Of a stretch of DNA of 35,703 nucleotides, positions 8,029 through 17,057 are shown one piece after another (position 1 is the first letter of the stretch; each line of letters starts with the position of its first letter). The translations under genes were made by a program, and so were the position numbers. Source of the DNA: an uncultured beta proteobacterium (GTDB lineage: Bacteria; Pseudomonadota; Gammaproteobacteria; Burkholderiales; Burkholderiaceae_C). The notes beneath the pieces were generated by a model. That model was not told the DNA's origin. It made no database searches and saw nothing but the letters and a program-made list of their open reading frames with translations. The stretch lies in assembly GCA_903920695.1 (NCBI GenBank), contig CAIXNB010000135.1, positions 1 through 35,703 on the forward strand, in the 5' to 3' direction.

Positions 8029-11000
8029 ATGACTACATCCGTTGATTTGGTTCGCCCCGACGTGGCGCTTGACGACAAATACCGCGTCAAAGAAGGCTGG
8101 GTATTTCTGGCCGGCACCCAGGCCCTGGTGCGCCTGCCAATCCAGCAACGTTTGCGCGACGAAGCGGCGGGCAAGAACACCGGTGGCTATGTCTCGGGCT
8201 ACCGCGGCTCGCCGTTGGGGCGCTACGACATGGACCTATGGCAGGCCGAGAAGGTCCTCAAGGAAAACCGCGTATTTTTCCGACCGGCAGTCAACGAAGA
8301 TCTGGCCGCCACCGCGATCTGGGGCGCGCAGCATGTGGGCAGCTTTCCGGGCGCTCGTGTTGATGGCGTGTTCGGCATCTGGTATGGCAAGGGCCCGGGC
8401 GTCGACCGCAGCGGCGATGTGCTGCGCCACGCCAACAGCGCGGGCACCAGTGCCTTGGGCGGTGTGCTGGCACTGGCCGGCGACGATCATGGGGCTAAAT
8501 CTTCCACCATCACCAACTTTTCGGACCAGATCTTCATCGCCGCCGGCATGCCCGTGCTCTACCCATCCAACACCCAGGAGTTGCTCGACTTCGGCCTGCA
8601 CGGCATCGCCATGTCGCGCTTTTCGGGTTGCTGGGTCGGTATGAAAGTGGTGACCGATGTGGTCGAAGGCGGCGGCACGATCTACGTCGCGCCTGATTCA
8701 CCGCAGATTGTGTTGCCCGAGGTGCCGTCCCTGCCCGCTGCCAACCCGCTGGGCGCGCCCAGCCTGAGCATCCGTCCGATTGACATGCCGCTGCTGGCCG
8801 AAGACCGGCTCTACAACCACAAAATCTACGCCGCCGCGGCCTATGCCCGCGCCAATCAGCTCAACCTCATCACAAACGACGCGCCAGCGCCGCGCCTGGC
8901 CATTGTGTCGGCCGGCAAGGCCTACCAGGACGTGCGTCAGGCGGCGCTGGAACTGGGTTGGACCGATGAAAAACTGCAGGAGATGGGCATCCGCATTGCC
9001 AAGGTTGGCATGATCTGGCCGCTCGATCCCGAGTTTGTGCGCGCGCTGGCGCAGGACGTCGATGCCATTCTGGTGGTCGAAGAAAAGCGCCCGCTGCTTG
9101 AAGAGCAGATCAAATCCATCCTGTACGACCTGAAACTGGCCAAACACCCGAAGGTGATTGGCAAGGCGGTTGGCGCACCAACCTACGGCCTGGAGCGCGG
9201 CACGCGGGTGTTCCCGAACAACGCCGAGATCTCGCCCCTGATCGTGGCCAAGGTCATGCTCGACGTCCTGCTGATGCTCATGCCCGGCTGCGGGCTGCAG
9301 CCCATCACCCTGCCGGCGCCGAAGCCGGGCGCACCGACACGCAATGCCAGTTTCTGCTCGGGCTGCCCGCACAACCGATCCACCAAGGTGATCGAAGGTT
9401 CACGTGCGCTCGCCGGCATCGGCTGCCACACCATTGCCATGTTGCAAAACCCGAAGACCACGGGCACCGTTTCGCACATGGGCGGTGAAGGTGCGATGTG
9501 GCTCGGTCAGCAGCCGTTCACCGATGAAGCCCACGTCTTCGCCAACATGGGCGACGGCACTTATTTCCACTCCGGTTTTTTAGCGATCCGCCAGGCCGTT
9601 GCAGCCAAGGTGCCGATGACCTACAAACTGCTGGTCAATGGCTTTGTCTCCATGACCGGCGGCCAGCCCGTTGATGGCGAACTGACGGTACCGCAGACGA
9701 TTCGCGAACTGCTGGCCGAGGGCGTGAGCGAGGTCGCGCTGGTCAGCGATGAGCCCGAAAAGTACGCCAACGCCGGCCTGCCGCCCGAGGTCAAGGTACA
9801 CCATCGCGACGACATGGAGTCGGTGCAAAAGTACCTGCGCGGGGTCAAGGCGGTGACGGTCCTGCTTTACGAACAGCCCTGCGCCACCGAGCGCCGGCGC
9901 CTGCGCAAGCGCGGCAAATGGGTGGATCCGGCCAAGCGCAGCTTCATCAACGCTGCCGTCTGCGAAGGCTGCGGTGACTGCGGCACCACATCGAACTGCT
10001 TATCGATAGAGCCGCTGGAAACGCCGCTCGGACGCAAACGCAAGATCAACCAGAACAGTTGCAACAAGGACTTCACCTGCATCGAGGGCTTTTGCCCAAG
10101 TTTCGTTACGGTGCATGGCGGCGCGCTGCGCAAGCCCACCAAGCTCACGTCGACGGCAACGCAGGAGCTGCCGACGCCGGCGCTGCCGCTGATCGAGCGC
10201 CCGCTGCGCAGCGTGAGCGTGCTGGTGGGCGGCATCGGCGGCACCGGCGTGGTCACGATCGGCCAACTGCTGGGCATGGCGGCGCACATCGACGGTCTGG
10301 CCTGCTCCATCCTCGACGTTACCGGCCTGTCGCAGAAATACGGCGCCGTGCTCTCGCATGTGCACATCGCACCGAACGCAACGCAATTGCACGCGACCCG
10401 CATTGCACCGGGCGAGGCCGATACCGTGATCGGCTGCGACCTGATCGTCACGGCCGGCGACGAGGCGCTGTCGCGCATGCGCGCCGGGCGCACACGCACC
10501 GTCGTCTGCACCGACATCATTCCCACCGCCGACTTCGCGCGCAACGCCGACTGGAGCGTTGATGCCAGCGCCATGCTGAGCAGCATCCAGGCTGTCTGCG
10601 GTGAGCAGCTCTTTGCCGCCAACGGCATCGAGATGGCGCGCGCGCTGATGGGCGACAGCGTCGCTGCGAACATGTTCATGCTCGGTGCCGCCTGGCAAAA
10701 AGGCTGGATTCCGGTCTCGCTGGACGCGCTGAACAAGGCCATCGAACTCAACGGCGTGCAGATCGAGTTCAACCGCAATGCCTTCCTCTGGGGCCGGCGC
10801 GCCGCCACCGACCTGGCAGCGGTTCAAAAGGTGGCCACACCTGCCAGCGTGATTCAATTCGTGCCGCGCGCCAACGAGTCGCTGGCCAAGCTGATGCAGC
10901 GCCACGAAAGTTTCCTGACCGACTACGAAAACGCCGCCTATGCCGCGCGCTACCACAAGCTGCTGGAACGGGTTGTCAAGCTTGACTACGAACTGGGCGC

Positions 11001-11526
11001 CGGTGAACGCCTGAGCAAGGCGGTGGCCCTGAGCTATTTCAAGCTGCTGGCCGCCAAAAATGAATGGGAAGTGGCTCGCCTTTACAGCTCGGACGCTTTC
11101 CGCCAGCAACTCGATGCTACCTTCGAAGGCGATTACACGCTGCACTTTCACCTTGGCGCCTGGCCTTTCGGCAAGGCCGACCCGATCAGCGGCAAAGTGA
11201 AAAAACGCGAGCTCGGTCCCTGGGTGATGCGCGCTTTCAAAATGATGAACGCGCTGCGCAGCCTGCGTGGCACGTGGCTGGATCCGTTTCGCAACAACAC
11301 GGAGCGCCGACTCGACGCGCGCTTGCTGACCCAGTTTGAGCAGGATATCGCAGCCCTGCTGGCGGCGCCGCAGGCCCGCACCCTGGAGACCAGCATTGCA
11401 CTGGCGGCCCTGCCGCAGAAAATTCGCGGCTACGGCCATGTACGCGAAGCCTCGGCTGCAGTAGCCGACAGCGAACGCGGAAAACTGCTCGGCGCCGAGG
11501 CACCGGCACTGGCACGGGCGGCCTGA
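8029..11526 (+). CDS. Indolepyruvate ferredoxin oxidoreductase, fused alpha-beta type
   Basis: The protein has 1165 residues from the ATG at 8029, preceded by GAGG; the frame is open 150 bases further up but that part overlaps dinB. It oxidatively decarboxylates aryl pyruvates made by transamination of aromatic amino acids to aryl-acetyl-CoA, passing electrons to ferredoxin. The N-terminal third is the pyrimidine-binding/transketolase-like core (YVSGYRGSPLGRYD). Residues about 440-560 hold the thiamine-diphosphate region (SGCPHNRST, GEGAMWLGQ, NMGDGTYFHSG). Two cysteine clusters (CEGCGDC near 645 and CNKDFTCIEGFCP near 680) fit 4Fe-4S binding. GGIGGTGVVTIGQLL near 734 begins the gamma-type domain, followed by a long C-terminal extension typical of the fused proteobacterial form. 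Ten bases separate it from the next gene. Confidence 0.93.
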   Translation: MTTSVDLVRPDVALDDKYRVKEGWVFLAGTQALVRLPIQQRLRDEAAGKNTGGYVSGYRGSPLGRYDMDLWQAEKVLKENRVFFRPAVNEDLAATAIWGAQHVGSFPGARVDGVFGIWYGKGPGVDRSGDVLRHANSAGTSALGGVLALAGDDHGAKSSTITNFSDQIFIAAGMPVLYPSNTQELLDFGLHGIAMSRFSGCWVGMKVVTDVVEGGGTIYVAPDSPQIVLPEVPSLPAANPLGAPSLSIRPIDMPLLAEDRLYNHKIYAAAAYARANQLNLITNDAPAPRLAIVSAGKAYQDVRQAALELGWTDEKLQEMGIRIAKVGMIWPLDPEFVRALAQDVDAILVVEEKRPLLEEQIKSILYDLKLAKHPKVIGKAVGAPTYGLERGTRVFPNNAEISPLIVAKVMLDVLLMLMPGCGLQPITLPAPKPGAPTRNASFCSGCPHNRSTKVIEGSRALAGIGCHTIAMLQNPKTTGTVSHMGGEGAMWLGQQPFTDEAHVFANMGDGTYFHSGFLAIRQAVAAKVPMTYKLLVNGFVSMTGGQPVDGELTVPQTIRELLAEGVSEVALVSDEPEKYANAGLPPEVKVHHRDDMESVQKYLRGVKAVTVLLYEQPCATERRRLRKRGKWVDPAKRSFINAAVCEGCGDCGTTSNCLSIEPLETPLGRKRKINQNSCNKDFTCIEGFCPSFVTVHGGALRKPTKLTSTATQELPTPALPLIERPLRSVSVLVGGIGGTGVVTIGQLLGMAAHIDGLACSILDVTGLSQKYGAVLSHVHIAPNATQLHATRIAPGEADTVIGCDLIVTAGDEALSRMRAGRTRTVVCTDIIPTADFARNADWSVDASAMLSSIQAVCGEQLFAANGIEMARALMGDSVAANMFMLGAAWQKGWIPVSLDALNKAIELNGVQIEFNRNAFLWGRRAATDLAAVQKVATPASVIQFVPRANESLAKLMQRHESFLTDYENAAYAARYHKLLERVVKLDYELGAGERLSKAVALSYFKLLAAKNEWEVARLYSSDAFRQQLDATFEGDYTLHFHLGAWPFGKADPISGKVKKRELGPWVMRAFKMMNALRSLRGTWLDPFRNNTERRLDARLLTQFEQDIAALLAAPQARTLETSIALAALPQKIRGYGHVREASAAVADSERGKLLGAEAPALARAA

Positions 11527-11536
11527 GGACAAAAGC

Positions 11537-14500
11537 ATGAGTACCAGCAAAACAAGCCGACCTGCTGCCAAGGCTAATGCAGCGCCGAGCATCGCCACCG
11601 GTGTGGAACCGGCCAGCGCAACGAGTGGTTTTCCAATCGTCGGTATCGGTGCCTCGGCCGGCGGACTGGCCGCGTTTGAGGCTTTCTTCTCGGGCATGCC
11701 GCCCAACGTCGATCCCGGCATGGCGTTCGTGCTGGTGCAACACTTGGCACCGGACCATAAGAGCATTCTGGTCGAGCTGGTGCGGCGCTTTACCCGGATG
11801 CAGGTGTTCGAGGTCGAAGACGGCATGCTGGTCAAGCCCAATTGCACCTACATCATTCCGCCGAATCGCGACATAGCGTTCCTGAATGGCCGCCTGCAGT
11901 TGCTTGAACCTTCGGCGCCGCGCGGCCAGCGCCTGCCGATTGATTTCTTCTTCCGCTCGCTGGCGCAGGACCAGCATGAACGCGCCATCGGCATCGTGCT
12001 CTCGGGCACTGGCAGTGACGGCACGCTGGGCGTGCGCGCCATCAAGGACGAAGCCGGCATGGTGATTGTGCAGCGCCCCGATACCACCGAGTTCGACGGC
12101 ATGCCGCGCAGCGCGCTGGCCACGGGTCTGGTCGATTTCCAGTTGCCAGCGACCGAGATGGCAACCCAGTTGATCAGCTACGTGGAACGCGCCTTTGGCA
12201 AGCTGCCGCGCCTGAGCGGCATCCCGGCACCGCAGACCGAAAACGCGCTCAAACGCATCTTCGTCCTGCTGCGCTCCCAGACCAGCCACGATTTTTCCCA
12301 GTACAAGCCCAGCACCATCCACCGCCGCATCGAGCGCCGTATGGCCGTGCACCAGGTCGAAACGCTCGACAGCTACGTCAAGTTCCTGCAGCAGACGCCG
12401 ACCGAAGTCGACGCCCTGTTTCGCGACCTGCTGATCGGCGTGACCAACTTCTTCCGCGACCCCGAAGCCTTTGCCGCACTTGAACAGCAGATCCTGCCCA
12501 AACTGTTTGCCGACAAGCCGGCCGGTGGTGTGCTGCGGGTCTGGGTGCCCGGTTGCTCCACCGGCGAAGAGGCCTATTCCATCGCCATCCTGTTGCAGGA
12601 GCGCATCGAGGCGCTCAAGCAGAGCTGCACGGTGCAGGTCTTCGCAACCGACCTCGACAGCCGTGCCATTGCAACGGCCCGCGCCGGCCTGTACCCGGTC
12701 AGCATTGCCGCCGACATCAGCCCCGAGCGCCTGGCGCGCTTTTTCACCGCCGAGCCCGACCTCAGCGCCTACCGCGTGCACAAGCTCATACGCGACATGC
12801 TGGTGTTCTCCGAGCAGGACGTGATCAAGGACCCGCCGTTCTCGCGGCTTGACCTGCTGAGTTGCCGCAATCTGCTGATCTATCTGGGCACTGGACTACA
12901 GAAGAAACTCATTCCGCTGTTTCACTACGCGCTCAAGCCCGGCGGCGTGCTGTTTCTGGGTACCTCGGAAGGTATCGGTGACTTTGGCGATCTGTTTGCC
13001 GCGCTCGACCGCAAAAACAAGCTCTACCAGCGCAAACAGGATTTTCAAGGCATGCAGCGCGACACGCTGGAGCGTGTTTCCTTCCTGCCACCAATGGTCG
13101 GCGTCGTCGGTAGCACACGCGCCGCCGACAAGTCGACCACCGCCACCAAGCTGCCCTTGCGCGAACTCACGGAACAGGCGCTGCTGCAACAGATCGCGCC
13201 CAACGGCGCGCTGATCAACGAGCACGGCGACATCCTCTACCTGCACGGGCGCTTCGGCATGTACCTGGAACTGGTGCCGGGCGAGGCCAGCGTCAACAAC
13301 GTACTGAAGATGGCGCGCGAAGGTCTGCGACCGGCGCTTGGCAGCGCCCTGCACAAGGCAGTTCTCACCCGCAGCATTGTGCGCGTGACGGCCCTGCGCG
13401 TAAAAGCCAACGACGAGTTGCATCTGGTCAATCTGAGCGTCCGGCCGGTACTGAGCGAATCATCAGTGGAGTCAGCCGATACCAACCGGCCACAGCTTTT
13501 TCTGGTGATCATCGAAGAAGCGTCGCCGCCGGAAAGCGCACTGGTAGCAGCCGGACCGGCGACACCAGCGAGCGGCATTGAAGCCGGCGCCACGGCCCAG
13601 ATCGCTGCCCTGCGCGACGAACTGCGCGCCAAGGACGAGTACATCCAGAGCACCCATGAGCAACTCGAAAGCTCCAACGAGGAACTCAAATCGTCGAACG
13701 AGGAAATGCAGTCGGTCAACGAGGAACTGCAGTCCACCAACGAAGAACTGGAAACCTCGAAGGAAGAACTGCAGTCAGTCAACGAGGAACTGGCCACCGT
13801 CAACAATGAATTGCAGACCAAGGTACTCGATTTGTCCCGGCTCAACAACGATATGAACAACCTGCTGGCGGGCACCGGCATCGCCACCGTCTTTGTCGAC
13901 CACCAGTTGCACATCCTGCGCTTCACGCCGACGGCCTCCGAAATCCTGAACCTAATCCTGAGCGACGTAGGCCGACCGGTCGGCCACATCGTCTCGAACC
14001 TGCGAGGCTATGACAGCCTGGTCGCAGACCTGAAGACCGTACTGGGTACGCTGGCGCCGAAGGAGGTCCAGGTGCAGACGACGCAGGGTAAGTGGTTCAA
14101 TCTACGCATCCGGCCCTACCGCACACTCGACAACGTGATCGAGGGTGCAGTGATCTCCTTCATCGACGCCACCGAAGCTGTGCTGCACCGCGATGCGCTG
14201 CAAAAAGCTGAAGAAATGACCAAACTCGCTCGCGTGGCGCACGACGCGCAGGATGCCATCACGGTACACGACCTGCAGGGCCAGACCCTGACCTGGAGTC
14301 CGGGTGCGCAGCGCCTCTATGGTTGGAGCGAAGCCGAAGCGCTGCAACTCAATGTGCTCAATCGCATCCCGGTGCCGCTGCGCGAAGGCGCGCTGACCAC
14401 GCTGGCGCAAATTTGTCAGAGCCAGGATCTTGAGCCTTGTCGTACGCAACGCCTGACACGCGAAGGTGCTGTCGTAAACGTGTCTCTGACCGCAAGCGCC

Positions 14501-14569
14501 CTGCTCGATGCCAACGGCAAGGTCTACGCCATTGCAACGACTGAGCGCGCCATCAAGGCGAGCGTCTGA
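11537..14569 (+). CDS. CheB-CheR fusion protein with coiled coil and two PAS domains
   Basis: The protein has 1010 residues, with GAGG overlapping the stop codon of the preceding gene, so the two are probably co-transcribed. Residues about 30-225 are a CheB methylesterase domain with the triad Ser40 (GIGASAGG), His69 (VQHLAPDH) and Asp161 (SGTGSDGTLG). Residues about 240-500 are a CheR methyltransferase with the SAM loop WVPGCSTGEEAYS at 336-348. From about 689 to 772 a striking coiled coil repeats SxNEEL heptads (SSNEEL, SVNEEL, STNEEL). A PAS domain follows (about 775-890), then a second PAS (about 900-1005, WSPGAQRLYGWSEAEA). No receiver domain and no histidine kinase are present, unlike many relatives. 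No methyl-accepting protein or cheA is nearby, so a role in a non-flagellar chemosensory or stress pathway is possible but unproven. Confidence 0.92.
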   Translation: MSTSKTSRPAAKANAAPSIATGVEPASATSGFPIVGIGASAGGLAAFEAFFSGMPPNVDPGMAFVLVQHLAPDHKSILVELVRRFTRMQVFEVEDGMLVKPNCTYIIPPNRDIAFLNGRLQLLEPSAPRGQRLPIDFFFRSLAQDQHERAIGIVLSGTGSDGTLGVRAIKDEAGMVIVQRPDTTEFDGMPRSALATGLVDFQLPATEMATQLISYVERAFGKLPRLSGIPAPQTENALKRIFVLLRSQTSHDFSQYKPSTIHRRIERRMAVHQVETLDSYVKFLQQTPTEVDALFRDLLIGVTNFFRDPEAFAALEQQILPKLFADKPAGGVLRVWVPGCSTGEEAYSIAILLQERIEALKQSCTVQVFATDLDSRAIATARAGLYPVSIAADISPERLARFFTAEPDLSAYRVHKLIRDMLVFSEQDVIKDPPFSRLDLLSCRNLLIYLGTGLQKKLIPLFHYALKPGGVLFLGTSEGIGDFGDLFAALDRKNKLYQRKQDFQGMQRDTLERVSFLPPMVGVVGSTRAADKSTTATKLPLRELTEQALLQQIAPNGALINEHGDILYLHGRFGMYLELVPGEASVNNVLKMAREGLRPALGSALHKAVLTRSIVRVTALRVKANDELHLVNLSVRPVLSESSVESADTNRPQLFLVIIEEASPPESALVAAGPATPASGIEAGATAQIAALRDELRAKDEYIQSTHEQLESSNEELKSSNEEMQSVNEELQSTNEELETSKEELQSVNEELATVNNELQTKVLDLSRLNNDMNNLLAGTGIATVFVDHQLHILRFTPTASEILNLILSDVGRPVGHIVSNLRGYDSLVADLKTVLGTLAPKEVQVQTTQGKWFNLRIRPYRTLDNVIEGAVISFIDATEAVLHRDALQKAEEMTKLARVAHDAQDAITVHDLQGQTLTWSPGAQRLYGWSEAEALQLNVLNRIPVPLREGALTTLAQICQSQDLEPCRTQRLTREGAVVNVSLTASALLDANGKVYAIATTERAIKASV

Positions 14570-14593
14570 TTTCTCATTACCAACACCCCCACC

Positions 14594-15427
14594 ATGCACT
14601 GCTTTTCACTCACCATGGACCAGAACATCGCCCACCTCGTGCTGAACCAGCCCGGTGCCCTCAATACCATGCACCCGACCTTCTGGCGCGAGCTCGATGA
14701 GGTCCTGACCCGACTGCACAAGGAGGCACCGGCACGGGCCCTGGTTATCAGCAGCACCGGCAAGCACTTCAGCGCCGGTATGGCGCTGGAGACCTTCGGC
14801 GGCGCCATCCAGGCAGACGACCAGACCCCGGAAGGTCGCGCCGCCCTGTTTGACCTGCTCAGCGACATGCAGGCCACTTTCACCAAGCTCGAGACCCTGC
14901 GCATGCCGGTGATCGCAGCCATCCAGGGCGGCTGTATTGGCGGTGCCGTTGACATGGTCAGCGCCTGCTGCATCCGCTACGCCACGGCCGACACCTTCTT
15001 CTGCATTCAGGAAATCAACATCGGCATGGTGGCCGACGTCGGCACGCTGCAACGACTGCCCAAACTGATCCCGCTGGCCCTGGTCAAGGAGTTGGCCTAT
15101 ACCGGTCGGCGCATGGGTGCTGCGAAGGCGCTGGCCTGCGGTCTCGTCAACGAGGTCTTCGACACGCCCGAGGCCATGGTAGAAGGCGCGCTGCAATGCG
15201 CGCGCGAGATCGCCGCCAAACCGCCCGTGGCGATCTGGGGCACCAAGCAGGCACTGCACTATGCGCGCGATCACTCTGTCGACGATGCACTCAAGCAGAT
15301 GGGCTGGCTACAGGGCGCGGTCTGGAGCAACAAACAGGTGCTCGAAGCCGTGACGGCGCTGAAAAGCAAACGCGCCGGCGTCTTCGCACCGCTGCAGGCC
15401 TTACAGAATTTTCGCGAGCTGCCCTGA
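14594..15427 (+). CDS. Enoyl-CoA hydratase/isomerase family protein, dienoyl-CoA isomerase (ECH1)-like
   Basis: The protein has 277 residues with a crotonase fold. The active-site segment reads GGCIGGAVDMVSACCIRY, then FFCIQEINIGMVADVGTL. It retains Asp120, Glu140 and Asp148, the three acidic residues characteristic of delta3,5-delta2,4-dienoyl-CoA isomerase (ECH1); simple enoyl-CoA hydratases normally use two Glu. The likely role is rearrangement of dienoyl-CoA intermediates in oxidation of unsaturated fatty acids, but the substrate is inferred from these residues. Start 14594 is used; ATG 14615 (MDQNIAHL) is equally possible because neither has a clear ribosome binding site. It lies 24 bases after the CheB-CheR gene on the same strand. 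Confidence 0.85.
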   Translation: MHCFSLTMDQNIAHLVLNQPGALNTMHPTFWRELDEVLTRLHKEAPARALVISSTGKHFSAGMALETFGGAIQADDQTPEGRAALFDLLSDMQATFTKLETLRMPVIAAIQGGCIGGAVDMVSACCIRYATADTFFCIQEINIGMVADVGTLQRLPKLIPLALVKELAYTGRRMGAAKALACGLVNEVFDTPEAMVEGALQCAREIAAKPPVAIWGTKQALHYARDHSVDDALKQMGWLQGAVWSNKQVLEAVTALKSKRAGVFAPLQALQNFRELP

Positions 15428-15434
15428 AAATTTA

Positions 15435-15448
15435 TTGACCTGCGTCAA
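15435..15448 (+). promoter_or_regulatory. FNR/ANR-type (CRP-FNR family) binding site upstream of ackA
   Basis: TTGACCTGCGTCAA is a perfect TTGAC-N4-GTCAA dyad, close to the FNR/ANR consensus TTGAT-N4-ATCAA. It lies 169 bases before the acetate kinase start and 8 bases after the preceding gene, in the only gap of size in this plus-strand run. Placement in front of a fermentation/overflow enzyme supports oxygen-responsive control. The promoter elements themselves are not clear; TAGATA at 15490-15495 would put the site near -60. Confidence 0.6.
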
Positions 15449-15475
15449 CAAAAAACGCAGGCTCTTTCGAGAAAC

Positions 15476-15492
15476 CTAGGGTTTTCCCGTAG
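15476..15492. promoter_or_regulatory. Inverted repeat CTAGGG-TTTT-CCCGTAG in the ackA leader, possible operator
   Basis: A near-perfect dyad (CTAGGG/CCC-TAG with one extra G in the right arm) lies between the FNR-type site and the ackA start. A second GC-rich hairpin follows (CCTG-CCG-CAGG, around 15507-15518). Either could be an operator or a leader structure. No regulator can be named from sequence. Confidence 0.3.
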
Positions 15493-15616
15493 ATACTTGA
15501 GCCTCTGCCTGCCGCAGGCTTTGAGTCCGTAAAACCCATGAATTTCGCAGCGAACACCGAAGGCTGCTCGTGCGGCGCGCCGCATCGCTTCTCATCCAAT
15601 TTAACCGGAACCCAGT

Positions 15617-16798
15617 ATGGCCATTCTTGCCGTCAATGCCGGCTCTTCGAGCCTGAAATTTTCTCTTCACCCGCTGCACGCCGGCCAGGCCCAGCGCAGT
15701 GTGCTTAACGGCAACGTCGAAGGGCTGGAACCCGGCGGTCACGCCGTGCTCGGCTGGAGCTACGAGGGTCAACGCCAGCAGCGCCAGTTGCCGGCCACGG
15801 ACGGCGATCCTTTTGAGCAAGCGTTGCAGGCCCTGGGTGAGTTGCTGGAGGCCATCCCCGCCCTTGTCAAGCTCGACGCCATTGCGCACCGCGTCGTACA
15901 TGGCGGACCGGAGTTCAGCGCCAGCGTGCGTGTCACCGACACGGTCATGGAACATCTGACCCGATTCAATTCACTCGCGCCGCTGCACCAGCCGCAAAAC
16001 CTCAAGGGCATTAGCGCCTTTCAAAAGGCTTTTCCATCAACACCGCAGGTGGCCTGTTTCGACACCGCTTTTCACGCCACTCTGGCCGAAGCCGACTACA
16101 TCTTTGCCTTGCCCCAGGCGCTGGCAGACCAGGGGGTGCGACGCTATGGCTTTCACGGCCTGTCTTACCAGTACGTGATCGGGGCGCTGCAACAGCGCAG
16201 CGAACGCGCCAGTGGCCGCGTGCTGATGGCACACCTTGGCAACGGAGCGAGCTTGTGCGCCGCGCGTAACGGACGCAGCTGCGCCACCACCATGGGCTTC
16301 TCCACACTCGACGGCCTGGTGATGGGCACGCGCAGCGGCACGCTCGACGTCGGCGTCATGCTCTACCTGATGGAACAGGGCTGGGACCACGCGCGGCTGC
16401 AAACCCTGCTCTACAAACAAAGCGGCCTGCTCGGCGTCTCCGGCATCTCGGCTGACATGCGCACGCTGCGCGCCGACGGCAGTGCCTCTGCGAAACGCGC
16501 TATTGAACTCTTCACGCACCGCGTGGTGCGCGAATCGGGCGCCATGGTGGCTTGCATGGGCGGCCTCGACGTCCTGAGCTTCAGCGGCGGCATTGGTGAA
16601 CACGATGCCGAGATGCGCGCCGAGATCTGCCAGCGTCTGGCCTGGCTCGGCGTTGCACTTGACCCCGAGCGCAACGCGCAGGCAACCAGCGATCAGGAGA
16701 TGGCCATCCACAGCGCCGACTCAAGCGTGCAGGTCTGGGTGATGCCGACCGATGAAGGCCTGGTGGTCGCGCGCGAAGCGGCGCGGCTGCTGCCGTAG
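15617..16798 (+). CDS. ackA: Acetate kinase
   Basis: The protein has 393 residues, with GGAA upstream of the ATG. It interconverts acetyl phosphate plus ADP with acetate plus ATP in the cytoplasm. All family signatures are present: the start ILAVNAGSSSLKF, AHRVVHGGPEF, ACFDTAFHATL, GFHGLSYQYV, the phosphate loop AHLGNGASLCA, TMGFSTLDGLVMGTRSGTLD, and FSGGIGEHDAEMRAEIC near the C-terminus. Length is normal. No phosphotransacetylase gene is adjacent, so acetyl phosphate supply must come from elsewhere. The FNR-type dyad 170 bases upstream suggests induction at low oxygen. The downstream 250 bases hold only palindromic repeats. Confidence 0.96.
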   Translation: MAILAVNAGSSSLKFSLHPLHAGQAQRSVLNGNVEGLEPGGHAVLGWSYEGQRQQRQLPATDGDPFEQALQALGELLEAIPALVKLDAIAHRVVHGGPEFSASVRVTDTVMEHLTRFNSLAPLHQPQNLKGISAFQKAFPSTPQVACFDTAFHATLAEADYIFALPQALADQGVRRYGFHGLSYQYVIGALQQRSERASGRVLMAHLGNGASLCAARNGRSCATTMGFSTLDGLVMGTRSGTLDVGVMLYLMEQGWDHARLQTLLYKQSGLLGVSGISADMRTLRADGSASAKRAIELFTHRVVRESGAMVACMGGLDVLSFSGGIGEHDAEMRAEICQRLAWLGVALDPERNAQATSDQEMAIHSADSSVQVWVMPTDEGLVVAREAARLLP

Positions 16799-16859
16799 TC
16801 GTCACGTGTGCCGGGATGGTCGTTGCGTTTCGATGTTGTCATTGCGGGCCGGTGTTGTC

Positions 16860-17044
16860 ATTGCGGGCTCCGACCCGCAATCCATCTCACACGTGGCACT
16901 GGATCCCGGATCAGGTCCGGGATGACAAATGAGAGGCCGGGATGACAAATGAGAGGCCAGGATGACAACTGGGAGGCTGGGATGAAAAGCTTGACTGTCA
17001 TTGCGGGCAGAGCCTGTCCTGAACTTGATTCAGGAACCCGCAAT
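16860..17044. repeat. Array of palindromic intergenic repeats with an internal 20-bp tandem repeat
   Basis: Three palindromic units of one style lie in the gap between ackA and queF. ATTGCGGG/CCCGCAAT arms at 16860-16881 enclose a 6-base loop. ATCCCGGA/TCCGGGAT arms at 16903-16923 enclose the loop TCAGG. ATTGCGGG (17000-17007) and CCCGCAAT (17037-17044) enclose an inner TCCTGAA/TTCAGGA stem. Between the second and third lies a tandem repeat of a 20-base unit (CCGGGATGACAAATGAGAGG) at 16917-16936 and 16937-16956, a diverged copy at 16957-16976 and a partial fourth. No gene is visible in 16799-17057. The same type of unit recurs at 24279. Confidence 0.8.
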
Positions 17045-17057
17045 CCATGCACTATTT

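Noticed and set aside
6633..8180. Upstream extension of the Pat-like frame to a 1408-codon minus-strand ORF
   Set aside because: It runs antisense through the whole of dinB and shows no domain; the extension is a by-product of strong third-position GC bias. The real start is at 6632.
10000..11847. 615-codon minus-strand ORF
   Set aside because: It is antisense to the indolepyruvate oxidoreductase, which has complete motifs; the composition is His/Gln/Arg/Ala-rich shadow sequence without recognisable domains.
13640..13830. Apparent DNA repeat of AACGAGGAACTG-like units
   Set aside because: The repetition comes from the NEEL heptads of the coiled coil in the CheB-CheR protein, not from a separate DNA element.
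15538..15712. Small ORF starting MNFAANTEGCSCG upstream of ackA
   Set aside because: It overlaps the ackA start out of frame, has no ribosome binding site and no recognisable family.
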